DNA of 64,000 nt from MGBC114844 sp910585855. GTDB taxonomy: Bacteria > Bacillota > Clostridia > Lachnospirales > Lachnospiraceae. The notes below the pieces were generated by a model. That model had not been told where the DNA came from. It searched no databases and saw only the letters and a program-made list of their open reading frames with translations. The stretch covers positions 42,082-106,081 of the forward strand of contig CBFFYP010000004.1 of NCBI GenBank assembly GCA_965646165.1. The letters run 5' to 3'. The translations under genes were made by a program, and so were the position numbers. This document shows, piece after piece, positions 1 through 9,627 of the stretch; positions within the stretch are counted from its first letter, which is position 1; every line of letters begins with the position of its first letter.

Positions 1-2117
1 TTATTCTGAATAAATAAAGTATCCTGACTTCCTAATATAGTACAATTTTTAAATTCTGCCCGATCAGCATCGATTGCCAATGCACAAGCCCGCTCTGTAG
101 AAGTCTTTGCCCGCACATCTACATCACCTTCCCGCAATACACGAATTGCTTCTTTCATATCCGGCTGTGCACCGTCTGCTACTTCTTCTTCTGTCAAATA
201 ACGGTTAAAAGAAGTTTCAAATGTAATATTTTCTGCTTTAAAATCCGTTGCACTTGTCTTTAAATAAACCGATGCACCCCACTTACTTACACTGTTCTGT
301 GCATATTTATCAAATGCAAGATTTTCATCATAATATCCGTCCGCATTTACACTATAATATTTATATCCTACTCCATAATACCAAGTCAACAACACTTCCT
401 GCTCTGGATAATCATTGATAAAAGTAAGATATGGCGTTTCAATCGTCACTTGTTCCCGATATGTGCCCGGATAAATATGAACCGTAATCCGCTCTGCTTC
501 ACTGGACGGATTCATTGCAGCACATGCCTTTACTGCCTCTTTTACTGTTTCATAATAAAAAGCACCCTCTTCTTGTTCACTGGATGGATAACCTACATAG
601 AGATCCGATACCAGATCCATTTCTTCCTTTGCTGTAGAAAGATAAAGCAAATCTTTTTCTGCCGATGCCTGATCCACTACAATATGCCCTACCATTTTAT
701 AACCATCTACCGGTGCTAAAATTTCATATTCACCAGTCCGCAAATCTCCTGTATAACCATCTTCTGTTACCATCCCTGTATAAGTATACTCATCGTCCAA
801 ATTGACAAAACTAATCTTTTCTACTTTAGCATCCTCTGCTAAACCCAAAAATTTTCCCGATACAGGATAAAGTTCTTTTGCTTTTACTACAATCTCTTTT
901 GTATTATCTCCTGTTAATTGAATAATCACATCTTCTGTAAAATTATAATCATTTGCACCTGTCATAGTAAGCCGATATTCCACGCCCTCTTCTAACTCTA
1001 CAGAATATGTCCAATCTGCTGCTACTTCAAGTGTAATATCCTCCTTTAATAAAGAAGGATCAGTACAGGATAATACCATTTTTAAATTTGACTTATCAAA
1101 ATCCTGTGCAAAACCAGAAATTACACCAGACAATGTTCCTAATTTCTTCTCTTCCACTACTAATTCAATATTTTCTACTGCAGTATCTGTAACTGAAATT
1201 ACTTTAGAAATATCTGTAAATCCATATCCTTTTACTCCTGTTAAAATCGCTGTTAAAGTAGTATCAGCAGGAACTAAAGCAGCAAAAGTTCCATCTTCAT
1301 AAAGTGTGGCAGTCATCTGTTTACCAGAAGTTTTATCTTCCAATACAACCGAATAATCTGTAATTGTATTTCCGCCTAAATCAACCGTTCCCTTTATTAA
1401 AACATTTGGTGTTCTAGTAACACGTAAAAATCTAGGTTTTCCCTTTCCATTATTTAAATATAATTTATAAGTTCCAGCATACTCTGCAATAAACTCTTTC
1501 TTTGTATACTGCTTTGTTACCAAAGAAATTATATCGTCCTGTTCCCCTTCACTGCCCTCATAGAGAAAATGCAGATCCATATCATTATTTTCTACCATAA
1601 TATAAACCGTAATTTTATCCCCCGGAAGTACATTTTTCACCTCAACGCATCGGTTTCCTTTTCCGTCATCTTCCCCTACGCCAGACGCATAATAAGCACC
1701 TCTGCTGGTATAACCATCTTCAAACTCAAACTTATATTTATCTTTATTTTTATCTGCACTATTCTTTCCGCCTGCTGTACTGTCTGCATTATTATAATAA
1801 ATACGATCATTATCTTTGCGAAGCCATACCAAATCATCAAACTCATATGTTCCAGATTCTACAAATACACCGGGAGATTTAAATAAAGCTGCATCCAAAT
1901 CATCATAAAAACTTTTTTGAATATGATTTTCGTACTTTTCTGTATCGGTTTCTTCTACTCCACCAAAATCCCATACATCTGTCTTTCTGTCTGCTATATA
2001 AGAATGAATCGGATCAAAATTAGGCTCTGCCTGTACTGGTAAAGCGGAAGAAAACATTACAAGTGCTGCCATTGCACCAGTCAAAATCTTTTTCGATTGA
2101 TTAATAAAATTTTTCAT
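1..2117 (-). CDS. Secreted pectinesterase (CE8), 3' end outside window
   Basis: Reads from ATG at 2117 leftwards and runs off the window edge still open, so about 705 residues are visible. Residues 1-30 form a signal peptide (lysines, hydrophobic core, ending near VQAEP). Residues 30-490 look like secreted beta-sandwich spacer modules. From about residue 495 the sequence matches a pectin methylesterase right-handed beta-helix: VHIYPGTYREQVTIETP, then near the edge NCTILGSQDTLF, the family's GxQDTL signature with the catalytic Asp. The enzyme would de-esterify homogalacturonan outside the cell, preparing it for the pectate lyase encoded just upstream. The two genes are co-directional with a terminator-like hairpin between them (2147-2191), so it may have its own promoter in 2118-2227. 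The C-terminus, which could hold wall-binding repeats, is not visible. Confidence 0.88.
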   Translation of the reverse strand, partial: MKNFINQSKKILTGAMAALVMFSSALPVQAEPNFDPIHSYIADRKTDVWDFGGVEETDTEKYENHIQKSFYDDLDAALFKSPGVFVESGTYEFDDLVWLRKDNDRIYYNNADSTAGGKNSADKNKDKYKFEFEDGYTSRGAYYASGVGEDDGKGNRCVEVKNVLPGDKITVYIMVENNDMDLHFLYEGSEGEQDDIISLVTKQYTKKEFIAEYAGTYKLYLNNGKGKPRFLRVTRTPNVLIKGTVDLGGNTITDYSVVLEDKTSGKQMTATLYEDGTFAALVPADTTLTAILTGVKGYGFTDISKVISVTDTAVENIELVVEEKKLGTLSGVISGFAQDFDKSNLKMVLSCTDPSLLKEDITLEVAADWTYSVELEEGVEYRLTMTGANDYNFTEDVIIQLTGDNTKEIVVKAKELYPVSGKFLGLAEDAKVEKISFVNLDDEYTYTGMVTEDGYTGDLRTGEYEILAPVDGYKMVGHIVVDQASAEKDLLYLSTAKEEMDLVSDLYVGYPSSEQEEGAFYYETVKEAVKACAAMNPSSEAERITVHIYPGTYREQVTIETPYLTFINDYPEQEVLLTWYYGVGYKYYSVNADGYYDENLAFDKYAQNSVSKWGASVYLKTSATDFKAENITFETSFNRYLTEEEVADGAQPDMKEAIRVLREGDVDVRAKTSTERACALAIDADRAEFKNCTILGSQDTLFIQN

Positions 2118-2146
2118 CCTATATTACCTTCCTTTTTTGCAAAATA

Positions 2147-2191
2147 AGCCCTGTTCATATAAATATATTTCTAATCTACATAAACAGGGCT
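2147..2191 (-). terminator. Terminator hairpin after pectate lyase gene
   Basis: A 9-bp perfect stem (AGCCCTGTT / AACAGGGCT) lies 37 nt past the pectate lyase stop codon and is followed on the minus strand by TATTTTGC. The T-run is short, so termination may be partial. Confidence 0.65.
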
Positions 2192-2227
2192 AATTTTTAA
2201 TACCTTTTAAAACTATCTAATTCTTTG

Positions 2228-5200
2228 TTACCGAATCCATGCTCCTGTAGGTCCAACCCGATAACCATCTGGAGTTGTTGTATTTGCTGCCATCTCACCA
2301 GAGGAATTCATATAATACCATTTACCATCTGCTGTCTGCTGCCAGCCGGTCTTCATATCTCCATTAATACCATCTAAAAGATACCATTTACCGCCTCTTA
2401 TCTGCCAGCCAGTCTTCATATCTCCATTTGCTTCATCTAAGAGATACCACTTGCCGCCTCTCATCTGCCAGCCGCTCTTCATATCTCCATTTACACTGTC
2501 AAGCAAATACCACTTGCCATCTGCAGTCTTTAACCAACCGGTTTCCATCTTCTTATCTGCCTGATCCATAAAGTACCACTTATCCCCTGTCTTCAGCCAA
2601 CCGCTTACTGCCTTGCTGTCTGAACCAAAGTAATACCAAGAACCTGCAACTATCTGCCATTTATCCTTTGAAAGTGTTCCGTTCTTCTCATAGAATACAA
2701 CATCTTGTTTTGTCGAAACAATCAATTTTCCTTCATTGTTTTCTACAACACTTTGTACTGTCGTACCGCTTCCTAATACTTCATTTACCTTACTCTGTTC
2801 GCTTGCAGACAAGCTAACCGATGCGGTAGAAGAACTCGAGGAAGAAGAGCTGCTTGTACTGCTGTCGTCATCATCGTCGTCATCATCATCTGAAACAACT
2901 ACTTCTTTCTTTAATACTATTTTCATCGATGCAGAGAAATCTGGATACTCTTCTACTGTACCATTTAAAGTAATTGTAGTATCTCTGTTATAAAGATCCT
3001 TTAATCCTGTTGTATCCCATGTCACTGCCTTCTTCTGATAAGAACCAGACTCAAACATTACTTTTGCCTCTGCAGGAAGTTTTTCAATAATCTCTTCCTT
3101 TGTAATACCAGAAGATGGAAGGGTCAGTTTCAGCTCTTCTTCTGCAATTCCTGTTGCCACATCATTCTGCTTGTAGATCGTTCTGCCTCTTGAATCAGTC
3201 AGCGTCAAATTTTCTACTTTTGCTGTTACACCAATCAATGCCATACCATACTGTACATCTTCTTCCCCAGAAGGTCTTCTGTCAGAGAATATTTTATACA
3301 AATTCATTTCTGGACTGTTGGTAGCTCCTGCTGGATAAACACCAGAATCTGCTCCCGGATAAGTTCCGGTATAAGTTACTTTATAACCATTGTTTGTCTT
3401 TTCAAATACAATATGATATGTCTTATCTAATTCATATCCCGGTTTTGTATGTGGATCGTCATTTGGCATACCATTATTTGACTTACTTCCGCCATTTCCA
3501 GAAGTACCATTTGCTTTTGTCCAATATCCTGTAAATCCGCCTTTTTCACTGGCAGTACCAGATACGTTTCTAAATCCTAACGAACTAAACTGCTCTTTTC
3601 CGTTTCCGATTTCAAATACACCGACAAATAATCCCTTATCCTTGCTGGTATCATCGACACGATTCAAAATCGTTACATCCATTTCCATGGTCTGTGCATC
3701 AGTAGTCTTAGGGAATACATAGTAACTGATATTCTGTGCTAATTCCCCTGTATCGGAATTTTTCGTAATTCTTCCTTTTTCTGCTGTCTGTGCCAAAACA
3801 AGCGCACCATTCTCTTCTGTTACTGTCATATAATTGTCATTATCAATTACAGTCGGGCTTACCTGCTCAATTCCGGTCTTATCAATCTCTGCTTTTGCTG
3901 TAATTGTAACCGGTCCGGTAATATTTGTAATCGTCAAAGTTCCTTCCAATGGATCAATCAAATTCACTGCTACATCTACTGGTTTTGCATTTCCAATTTT
4001 AACCTGTACCACATCTGGAATCCGATATCCCTTTGTTGTTGTTAAAGTTATATTAATATCATTTCCATCTGTTACCGTTTCAGGAGGATTGTTAATTTCA
4101 ATATTTTCCAAATTGTAAGTAATTTCATAAATTGCTGTCTTTACACTTACATTTGAGAAACGTGCAGTATTAAGCTGTTCAATTTCATTTGCTACACGAT
4201 TGCTCTCTGCTGCAAAACCTACATATACCTTCTCATCCATTTCTACTGTTCTGCTGCCGATCAAATCCCAAGTCTTTCCGTCTGCCGAACTATAAGCAGT
4301 AAATGTATTTCCACGGCGCACCAGACGCATCCAATATCCTAATTCTTCTGCACCATCTTTAAACTTCACCGCAGGCTGAAGAACAATTCCCTCTTTTTCT
4401 GCACTCTTTACATCATCAATCGTTTCACTGATATTGTCAAACTTCTCGCCTTTTACATTTCTTCCTGTTAAATACATACTCCACGGTATTCCTACCGATT
4501 CGTCTGTCTTTGTCCAAGAAAGCCCAAGTGCTGCAGTTGCTGCATTGTCATCTAAATCATCCCGAACCATAATTCCTGCAAATGCATGGTTATCTACAGA
4601 ACTAATCGACTCCAGTTTTGCTGTAATTTCTACATCCCCTGTAATTTCCTTATATACATAATGGAATGCATCTTTCTTTGCATCTGCACGATCCGTACCG
4701 CTGACACTGCCTTCTGCTTTTCCTAACTTTCCATTTCCTTTTACTGTTAAAACACCATTGTCCAGACTTCCATATCCTTCCAAATCTACATTCCCAATAT
4801 CCACAGAAGTCCATCCATCTGCTTCTAATTCTGTCTTATCTGTATTGATATGAATTTCACTTGCTGTCGTCTGTGTTGCATTTCCTTCCGAATCATAAAC
4901 TCTTGCTGTAATAAAATAAGAGCCATCTGGAAGATCTGGTAATTTACAGCTTACAGAACCGCCGTTTACCTTTTCATCTCCAAACTTTGTTGTTTCTAAT
5001 AATGTGCTATAATAAAACTCTGCTCTCTCTATTGCATGACCATATTCGGATTCTGCTGCTACTTGTACCGTAACCTCGCTTCCCTTTTGAATCATTGCAT
5101 TATTCTCAGGAGAAGTAATCTTTGCAGTCGGATTCTCTGCAACATGCTCTACATCCACTAAAGAATTCATATATACTTCCAGATTCGTATATCCTGTATC

Positions 5201-7600
5201 GTCTAACGTAGCGGCATTTCCATCCGATGCATCATTTGGATTTAAACCGTTCTTGCTTTCCCAATCATCTGGTATTCCATCTCTGTCCGTATCCCATCCA
5301 TTTTCTCTTGACTCTACAATCTTATTTCCTTCCGATAAGAAATTGCCGACTTCATGTTCCGTATTGATATAACGTCCAAGTCCGTTCTCTACCTCTGCTG
5401 CAATTCTTGCATCCATCGCATCTCTTCTTGGATATGTTGCCCCTGCCTTCTGCAGTACCTCATCAAAAGTTGTTTCCACCGGATCGATGCCTTCTCTTAC
5501 AAACTCATCAAATCCTTCATTTGTAACACCGCTAGACGGTCCTGTGCTGTCTGCTGACAGATATGGTTCTGTTGCCAATGTTGTCTTTTTCTCTCCATCT
5601 AAAGCACCGCCAAACTTACCATAATCATTGATATTGTCCATTGTCAGCAGTGGTGTAACTTCCCCATTTTTTCTGTCTAAATAATTTGCAATATAATTTC
5701 CTTCAATATAAAAACCGCCGACCTTTGTATCTTCTCCCGGATTGATAACCCAATCCTGTACCTGTTCTCTTGTACCCGGTCCTGCTACTTCATAGTTATT
5801 GATAAAGTTTGTATAAGTATAACCGCCGCCATAGGTCGTATTAAAGCCCCAGTTATAAATAATGTTGTTGCTCATCTGTACAACTGCTACATGATCCGCA
5901 TCTGCATTTCCTCTATAACCACCGCCTAAACGTGGATTTCTGGAAGTATGATTTGCATACAGATTATGATGGAATGTAACATTGTCACCGCCTGCAATCG
6001 CACCATATCCATGTCTGCCCTTCGAATGTCCCGATAAAGTCAAACTCTCATATACCATGCTCCACTGTACCGTACCATTTTCGCCACGATATAAAGAAAG
6101 ACACTCATCTGTATTCCAGCTAAAGGAACAATGGTCAATAATAAATCCGTCATTGTCACGTCCCCACATAGCATCCATCGAATCTCCGCCGTTATGTACA
6201 TTAATCGCACCCGGACGGAAACGCATATACCGAATAATAATATTCTCTGAATTACTTAAATTTGTATCATAACCAGAAACCGTAATTCCATCTCCCGGTG
6301 CTGTCTGTCCGGCAATCGTTACATTCTTCACTCCGTCAAAACGAAGAGAACTCTTTAATTCAATATTACCAGAAACCTCAAATACAATCGTACCGCCTTC
6401 TGTCTTTTTTGACTCTTCCAAAGCCCAGCGCAAAGAACCTTCTCCGCTGTCATTTAAATTCGTAACAATATAAACCTGTTTTCCACGTCCACCAGTAACA
6501 AACTTACCGCCGCCTTCTGCACCCGGGAAAGCTGCTATATCACTAACTTCTACTATTTCTTCATACTGATAAGTATAAGAAAATCCATAAAAGCGCATCT
6601 TAGAACCATCTACATAAATATAATAAGTTTCATTTGCTTTTACTGGGATATGGAACACTTTCTTTTCTGTTGCACCTGATGTATTATCATATTTAAAGCA
6701 GCCCTCTAAATCCAAACTTGGTTTAGCAGCACTCCCAGTAACCGTTGCTGCATAAAAAGTCCTTTTTCCTCCTGACTTACCTCCTACTTCTCCTGCTACT
6801 TGAATTTCTCCATCATAAGTAGGTGTAAACTGAATATATGCACCTGTTCCATCTAAAGGTTTTGGATTATTCTTTCCTGCTACATAACTTGTATAGGAAT
6901 ACTCCTTTCCACTCTCATCTACTGCAATATTATTTGCAGCCTTAAATGTCATATTTTCACCCACAGTTACCATTCCATCCATGTAAGTGTTGTCTTTCAC
7001 CAAATCTTCCGACAAATCTAATGACAAAGTTTTTTCCTTTTTTACTATTTGTATATTATCAGGTTTGTCTTCTTTTTTCTCTTCATACTCATAAGAAAAC
7101 TCATACAAACGCATTTTAGAACCATCAACATAGAAATAATACTCATTCCCTGCCTCTACTGCAATATCATATGTCAAATCTTTCTTTTCTGTTTGTTTTC
7201 CATGTCCTTCTGTATCACCAGTAGTTTTATTATGAACACAAAATTCTTTATTTGCTCCTACCTGAACCTTTAGCCGAACTGTTCCGTCATATTTCGCCTG
7301 AAACCGCACCAATGCTCCTTCTCCGGTTTCTACATTAGGATTCGTTTTATTTGTTACATAATTTGAAGTATATGGCATATCTGTTCCAACCGATACCATA
7401 CCTTCCATATAGGTACTGCCTGCTACCAAACCTCCTGTCAAATCCAATGTCAATGACTCAGTTGCTCCCATCACAACTACAGGTTCATCTGCTTTCGCCT
7501 GCGATACCCCTCCGTAGCCACCGGGCATGGTACTAAGAGCAAGTGCCAATGCCATTGCACAAGCTGTAGACTGTTTCCATCGTTTTTTCCACACCTTCAT
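2228..7600 (-). CDS. Large secreted pectate lyase (PL1) with C-terminal cell-wall-binding repeats
   Basis: 1790 residues. Start ATG at 7600 is chosen because AAAGGAGGA sits just upstream; a longer frame to 7648 has no such site. Residues 1-37 are a signal peptide. Two related N-terminal modules follow (about 45-160 and 185-345), each ending in a YYFYVDGSKMR-like strand and probably carbohydrate-binding. Residues 350-680 are a family-1 pectate lyase beta-helix (FPGAEGGGKFVTGGRGKQVY, then RNPRLGGGYRG). Then come a TSP3-like Asp-rich stretch (DTDRDGIPDDWE), an Ig-like domain, a concanavalin-like domain, another beta-rich domain, a run of nine Asp followed by Ser, and five to six GW.....KWYLL repeats (about 1655-1785) of the choline-binding/CW_binding_1 type that hold the enzyme on the wall. 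It would cleave polygalacturonate outside the cell. Hypervariable length and many modules are usual for Lachnospiraceae surface pectinases. Confidence 0.9.
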   Translation of the reverse strand: MKVWKKRWKQSTACAMALALALSTMPGGYGGVSQAKADEPVVVMGATESLTLDLTGGLVAGSTYMEGMVSVGTDMPYTSNYVTNKTNPNVETGEGALVRFQAKYDGTVRLKVQVGANKEFCVHNKTTGDTEGHGKQTEKKDLTYDIAVEAGNEYYFYVDGSKMRLYEFSYEYEEKKEDKPDNIQIVKKEKTLSLDLSEDLVKDNTYMDGMVTVGENMTFKAANNIAVDESGKEYSYTSYVAGKNNPKPLDGTGAYIQFTPTYDGEIQVAGEVGGKSGGKRTFYAATVTGSAAKPSLDLEGCFKYDNTSGATEKKVFHIPVKANETYYIYVDGSKMRFYGFSYTYQYEEIVEVSDIAAFPGAEGGGKFVTGGRGKQVYIVTNLNDSGEGSLRWALEESKKTEGGTIVFEVSGNIELKSSLRFDGVKNVTIAGQTAPGDGITVSGYDTNLSNSENIIIRYMRFRPGAINVHNGGDSMDAMWGRDNDGFIIDHCSFSWNTDECLSLYRGENGTVQWSMVYESLTLSGHSKGRHGYGAIAGGDNVTFHHNLYANHTSRNPRLGGGYRGNADADHVAVVQMSNNIIYNWGFNTTYGGGYTYTNFINNYEVAGPGTREQVQDWVINPGEDTKVGGFYIEGNYIANYLDRKNGEVTPLLTMDNINDYGKFGGALDGEKKTTLATEPYLSADSTGPSSGVTNEGFDEFVREGIDPVETTFDEVLQKAGATYPRRDAMDARIAAEVENGLGRYINTEHEVGNFLSEGNKIVESRENGWDTDRDGIPDDWESKNGLNPNDASDGNAATLDDTGYTNLEVYMNSLVDVEHVAENPTAKITSPENNAMIQKGSEVTVQVAAESEYGHAIERAEFYYSTLLETTKFGDEKVNGGSVSCKLPDLPDGSYFITARVYDSEGNATQTTASEIHINTDKTELEADGWTSVDIGNVDLEGYGSLDNGVLTVKGNGKLGKAEGSVSGTDRADAKKDAFHYVYKEITGDVEITAKLESISSVDNHAFAGIMVRDDLDDNAATAALGLSWTKTDESVGIPWSMYLTGRNVKGEKFDNISETIDDVKSAEKEGIVLQPAVKFKDGAEELGYWMRLVRRGNTFTAYSSADGKTWDLIGSRTVEMDEKVYVGFAAESNRVANEIEQLNTARFSNVSVKTAIYEITYNLENIEINNPPETVTDGNDINITLTTTKGYRIPDVVQVKIGNAKPVDVAVNLIDPLEGTLTITNITGPVTITAKAEIDKTGIEQVSPTVIDNDNYMTVTEENGALVLAQTAEKGRITKNSDTGELAQNISYYVFPKTTDAQTMEMDVTILNRVDDTSKDKGLFVGVFEIGNGKEQFSSLGFRNVSGTASEKGGFTGYWTKANGTSGNGGSKSNNGMPNDDPHTKPGYELDKTYHIVFEKTNNGYKVTYTGTYPGADSGVYPAGATNSPEMNLYKIFSDRRPSGEEDVQYGMALIGVTAKVENLTLTDSRGRTIYKQNDVATGIAEEELKLTLPSSGITKEEIIEKLPAEAKVMFESGSYQKKAVTWDTTGLKDLYNRDTTITLNGTVEEYPDFSASMKIVLKKEVVVSDDDDDDDDDSSTSSSSSSSSSTASVSLSASEQSKVNEVLGSGTTVQSVVENNEGKLIVSTKQDVVFYEKNGTLSKDKWQIVAGSWYYFGSDSKAVSGWLKTGDKWYFMDQADKKMETGWLKTADGKWYLLDSVNGDMKSGWQMRGGKWYLLDEANGDMKTGWQIRGGKWYLLDGINGDMKTGWQQTADGKWYYMNSSGEMAANTTTPDGYRVGPTGAWIR

Positions 7601-7958
7601 GATTCTTCCTCCTTTTGATATTTTATCCATATGGTGTGATCGGTGCAATCCACCATTGATAACAAAATCAATCGCCTCTCTTACCTCCCTCTTAGAAGCC
7701 GACTTCTATTTTCCCTCTCCGCCTAAAGTTTTCCATATCTGCCATCTTGGCAATCTTTATTTTTTATTATAATCACTCTTTTAGGAACTTCAATAGCTTT
7801 AGAAAAACTGCACAATATATGGCACAAAATTTTAACTTTTTGACACTTTTTACTATAGCTATCCTTTTATACAGCCAAAAAAATTTTATTTTCTTATAAA
7901 ATCTTCTAAAAATCCTCCCTGATAAAAAAGTTTTATTATATTTTCCTATAAAACGACT

Positions 7959-8011
7959 TTTACCACAGTACTTCTTTTTCTAATTACATAAAAATTAAGC
8001 ACTGTGGTAAA
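7959..8011. repeat. 11-bp inverted repeat in 430-bp gap upstream of pectate lyase
   Basis: TTTACCACAGT (7959-7969) is perfectly repeated in inverse at 8001-8011 around a 31-nt AT-rich loop. It lies 22 bp past the stop of the GH32 lipoprotein gene. No T-run follows on either side, so it may be a weak terminator or a regulator site for the pectate lyase gene. The rest of 7601-8032 is AT-rich and should hold the pectate lyase promoter, but no single clear -35/-10 pair was picked out. Confidence 0.45.
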
Positions 8012-8032
8012 CTCCACATAAAAAATATTAAA

Positions 8033-9610
8033 TTAATCAGAAACAATACGCTGCTGCAATAATGAAAATACTACTGTATTATTCTCAGCAAATAATTTTA
8101 CAGGTTTTCCGCTTACGCCATATAATCTGACCGTAAGAGCCGCTCTGTCATCAATATAAAAAACACCCACTGAACCTTCCTGAATATATGTAAAAGAATA
8201 ATCCTCTCCTGAAACAAGTTCCAATTCTGTTTCTGCAATTGGTGTGCTTCCTTCATTAAATGAAAGCTGAATCTTATTATCCTCCGGGCAAATGGAAATC
8301 AATTTATATTTTTCCGCTTCCCCATTATAATCAAAACAAAGCCCAAACGTTCCATCCCCAGAATACATAAAATTGCCAGTAATCATAAACTTTTCATAAC
8401 AGTAAAATGCATCAACATAACTATAGGAAGAATCTGCTTCGATTGATACATTTGTATCCTGCAAAAGACTACATTCATTCTGAAATTGTTCTGCAACACT
8501 GTCTACCGGAACTAAAACCAAATCACCGTTTTCTTTTTGAATAATCTTTTGTACTACCAGATTTCCTGCCCAAGCAGAAACGCTTCGTGTAGAAACAGCA
8601 GATTCCGATCTCCTTGCCCATCCCACCATATAGGAATCTTCACCGTTCTCTACATGTTTTGCCGCATAAAATAATTTACCTTCCAAACGTTTTGCTTCCG
8701 AATAAGGTCCAAACTGTTCATCGGCAGAAGCATACCAGAGAGTATCATCCTGTGCCGAATAAGAGATATACCATTTATCTCCGATTTTAAAGGTATCACT
8801 ACATTCCAGATTCCAAAAATCTCCAACCGTATTACTAAAAATAATACCATCATAATTTACTTCCTGTAAATCAGTACTTACTGTATATTTTAAAATCCTT
8901 GCCACATTATCTTTTGAAGCCGTTATTGTCAGAGAAATCATTCCTGTATCTAAGTCATAATATGCCTGTGGATCTCTAAAATCATTTTTCTGACCAAGCT
9001 CATCCGGCGGTGCAATTTCCCAATCTGATATTTTTTTAAAAGCTGTAAGATTATCACTTTCGGCAACCATAATTTTTTCCTTATATTCCGCTTCGGCAGA
9101 ATCCGTATGACCTGTATAGAAAAAATAATATTTTTCATCGGCTTTTACGACAGAACCCGTACCAATCCAACTGTCCTGCCCTCCATCAAAAGACGCTTCC
9201 AACACAGCTTTATCCTGCTCAGAATATGTTACAAAATCTGTTGTTGTTGCAAGATATACAGAATGATTGTAAGAATCCCCTCCATCTTTTAAATAATAAA
9301 TATAATACACCCCATCCTCATAATACGGCATGGTATCACCGACATATGGCTGTGTCATACCGTCTAAAGCAGGCAGAAAAAATGTACGATACTCATATGC
9401 TGCTTCCTGCTCACCCGGACTCTGTACAGAAAAATCTTTGGTATTTCCCGCAGCTTCCTCTTTCATAGATGTATCCTGTTCTTTATCAGATTCTGTATGT
9501 ATAATGGTATTTTCCTCTGTATCAGACTTCCTGCCGGTCTGTCCGCAGCCACAGACCAAAGATAAAACAAACAGTAAAAAAATATATTTACTTTTTATAA
9601 TTTTTTTCAT
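8033..9610 (-). CDS. GH32-like glycosidase lipoprotein
   Basis: 525 residues. The N-terminus (KKIIKSKYIFLLFVLSLVCGCG) is a lipoprotein signal with a lipobox ending in Cys-22 or nearby, then a Ser/Thr/Glu-rich linker. Residues 75-400 form a GH32-type five-bladed propeller: GDTMPYYEDGVYYIYYL in blade 1, a FRDP motif (NDFRDPQAYYD) and NLECSD, corresponding to the family's EC acid/base motif. The usual WMNDPNG nucleophile motif is replaced by VGDTMPYY, as in a divergent GH32 branch. The C-terminal 120 residues look like a beta-sandwich. It lies 17 bp downstream of a cytoplasmic-type GH32 gene and presumably forms an operon with it, acting on fructan- or fructoside-like substrates at the membrane outer face. 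The exact substrate is not evident. Confidence 0.75.
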   Translation of the reverse strand: MKKIIKSKYIFLLFVLSLVCGCGQTGRKSDTEENTIIHTESDKEQDTSMKEEAAGNTKDFSVQSPGEQEAAYEYRTFFLPALDGMTQPYVGDTMPYYEDGVYYIYYLKDGGDSYNHSVYLATTTDFVTYSEQDKAVLEASFDGGQDSWIGTGSVVKADEKYYFFYTGHTDSAEAEYKEKIMVAESDNLTAFKKISDWEIAPPDELGQKNDFRDPQAYYDLDTGMISLTITASKDNVARILKYTVSTDLQEVNYDGIIFSNTVGDFWNLECSDTFKIGDKWYISYSAQDDTLWYASADEQFGPYSEAKRLEGKLFYAAKHVENGEDSYMVGWARRSESAVSTRSVSAWAGNLVVQKIIQKENGDLVLVPVDSVAEQFQNECSLLQDTNVSIEADSSYSYVDAFYCYEKFMITGNFMYSGDGTFGLCFDYNGEAEKYKLISICPEDNKIQLSFNEGSTPIAETELELVSGEDYSFTYIQEGSVGVFYIDDRAALTVRLYGVSGKPVKLFAENNTVVFSLLQQRIVSD

Positions 9611-9627
9611 TATTCTGAGCCTCTAAC

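Noticed and set aside
2736..2993. Plus-strand frames within the pectate lyase gene
   Set aside because: They are shadows of the Ser/Asp-rich linker and other coding sequence on the minus strand, with no RBS.
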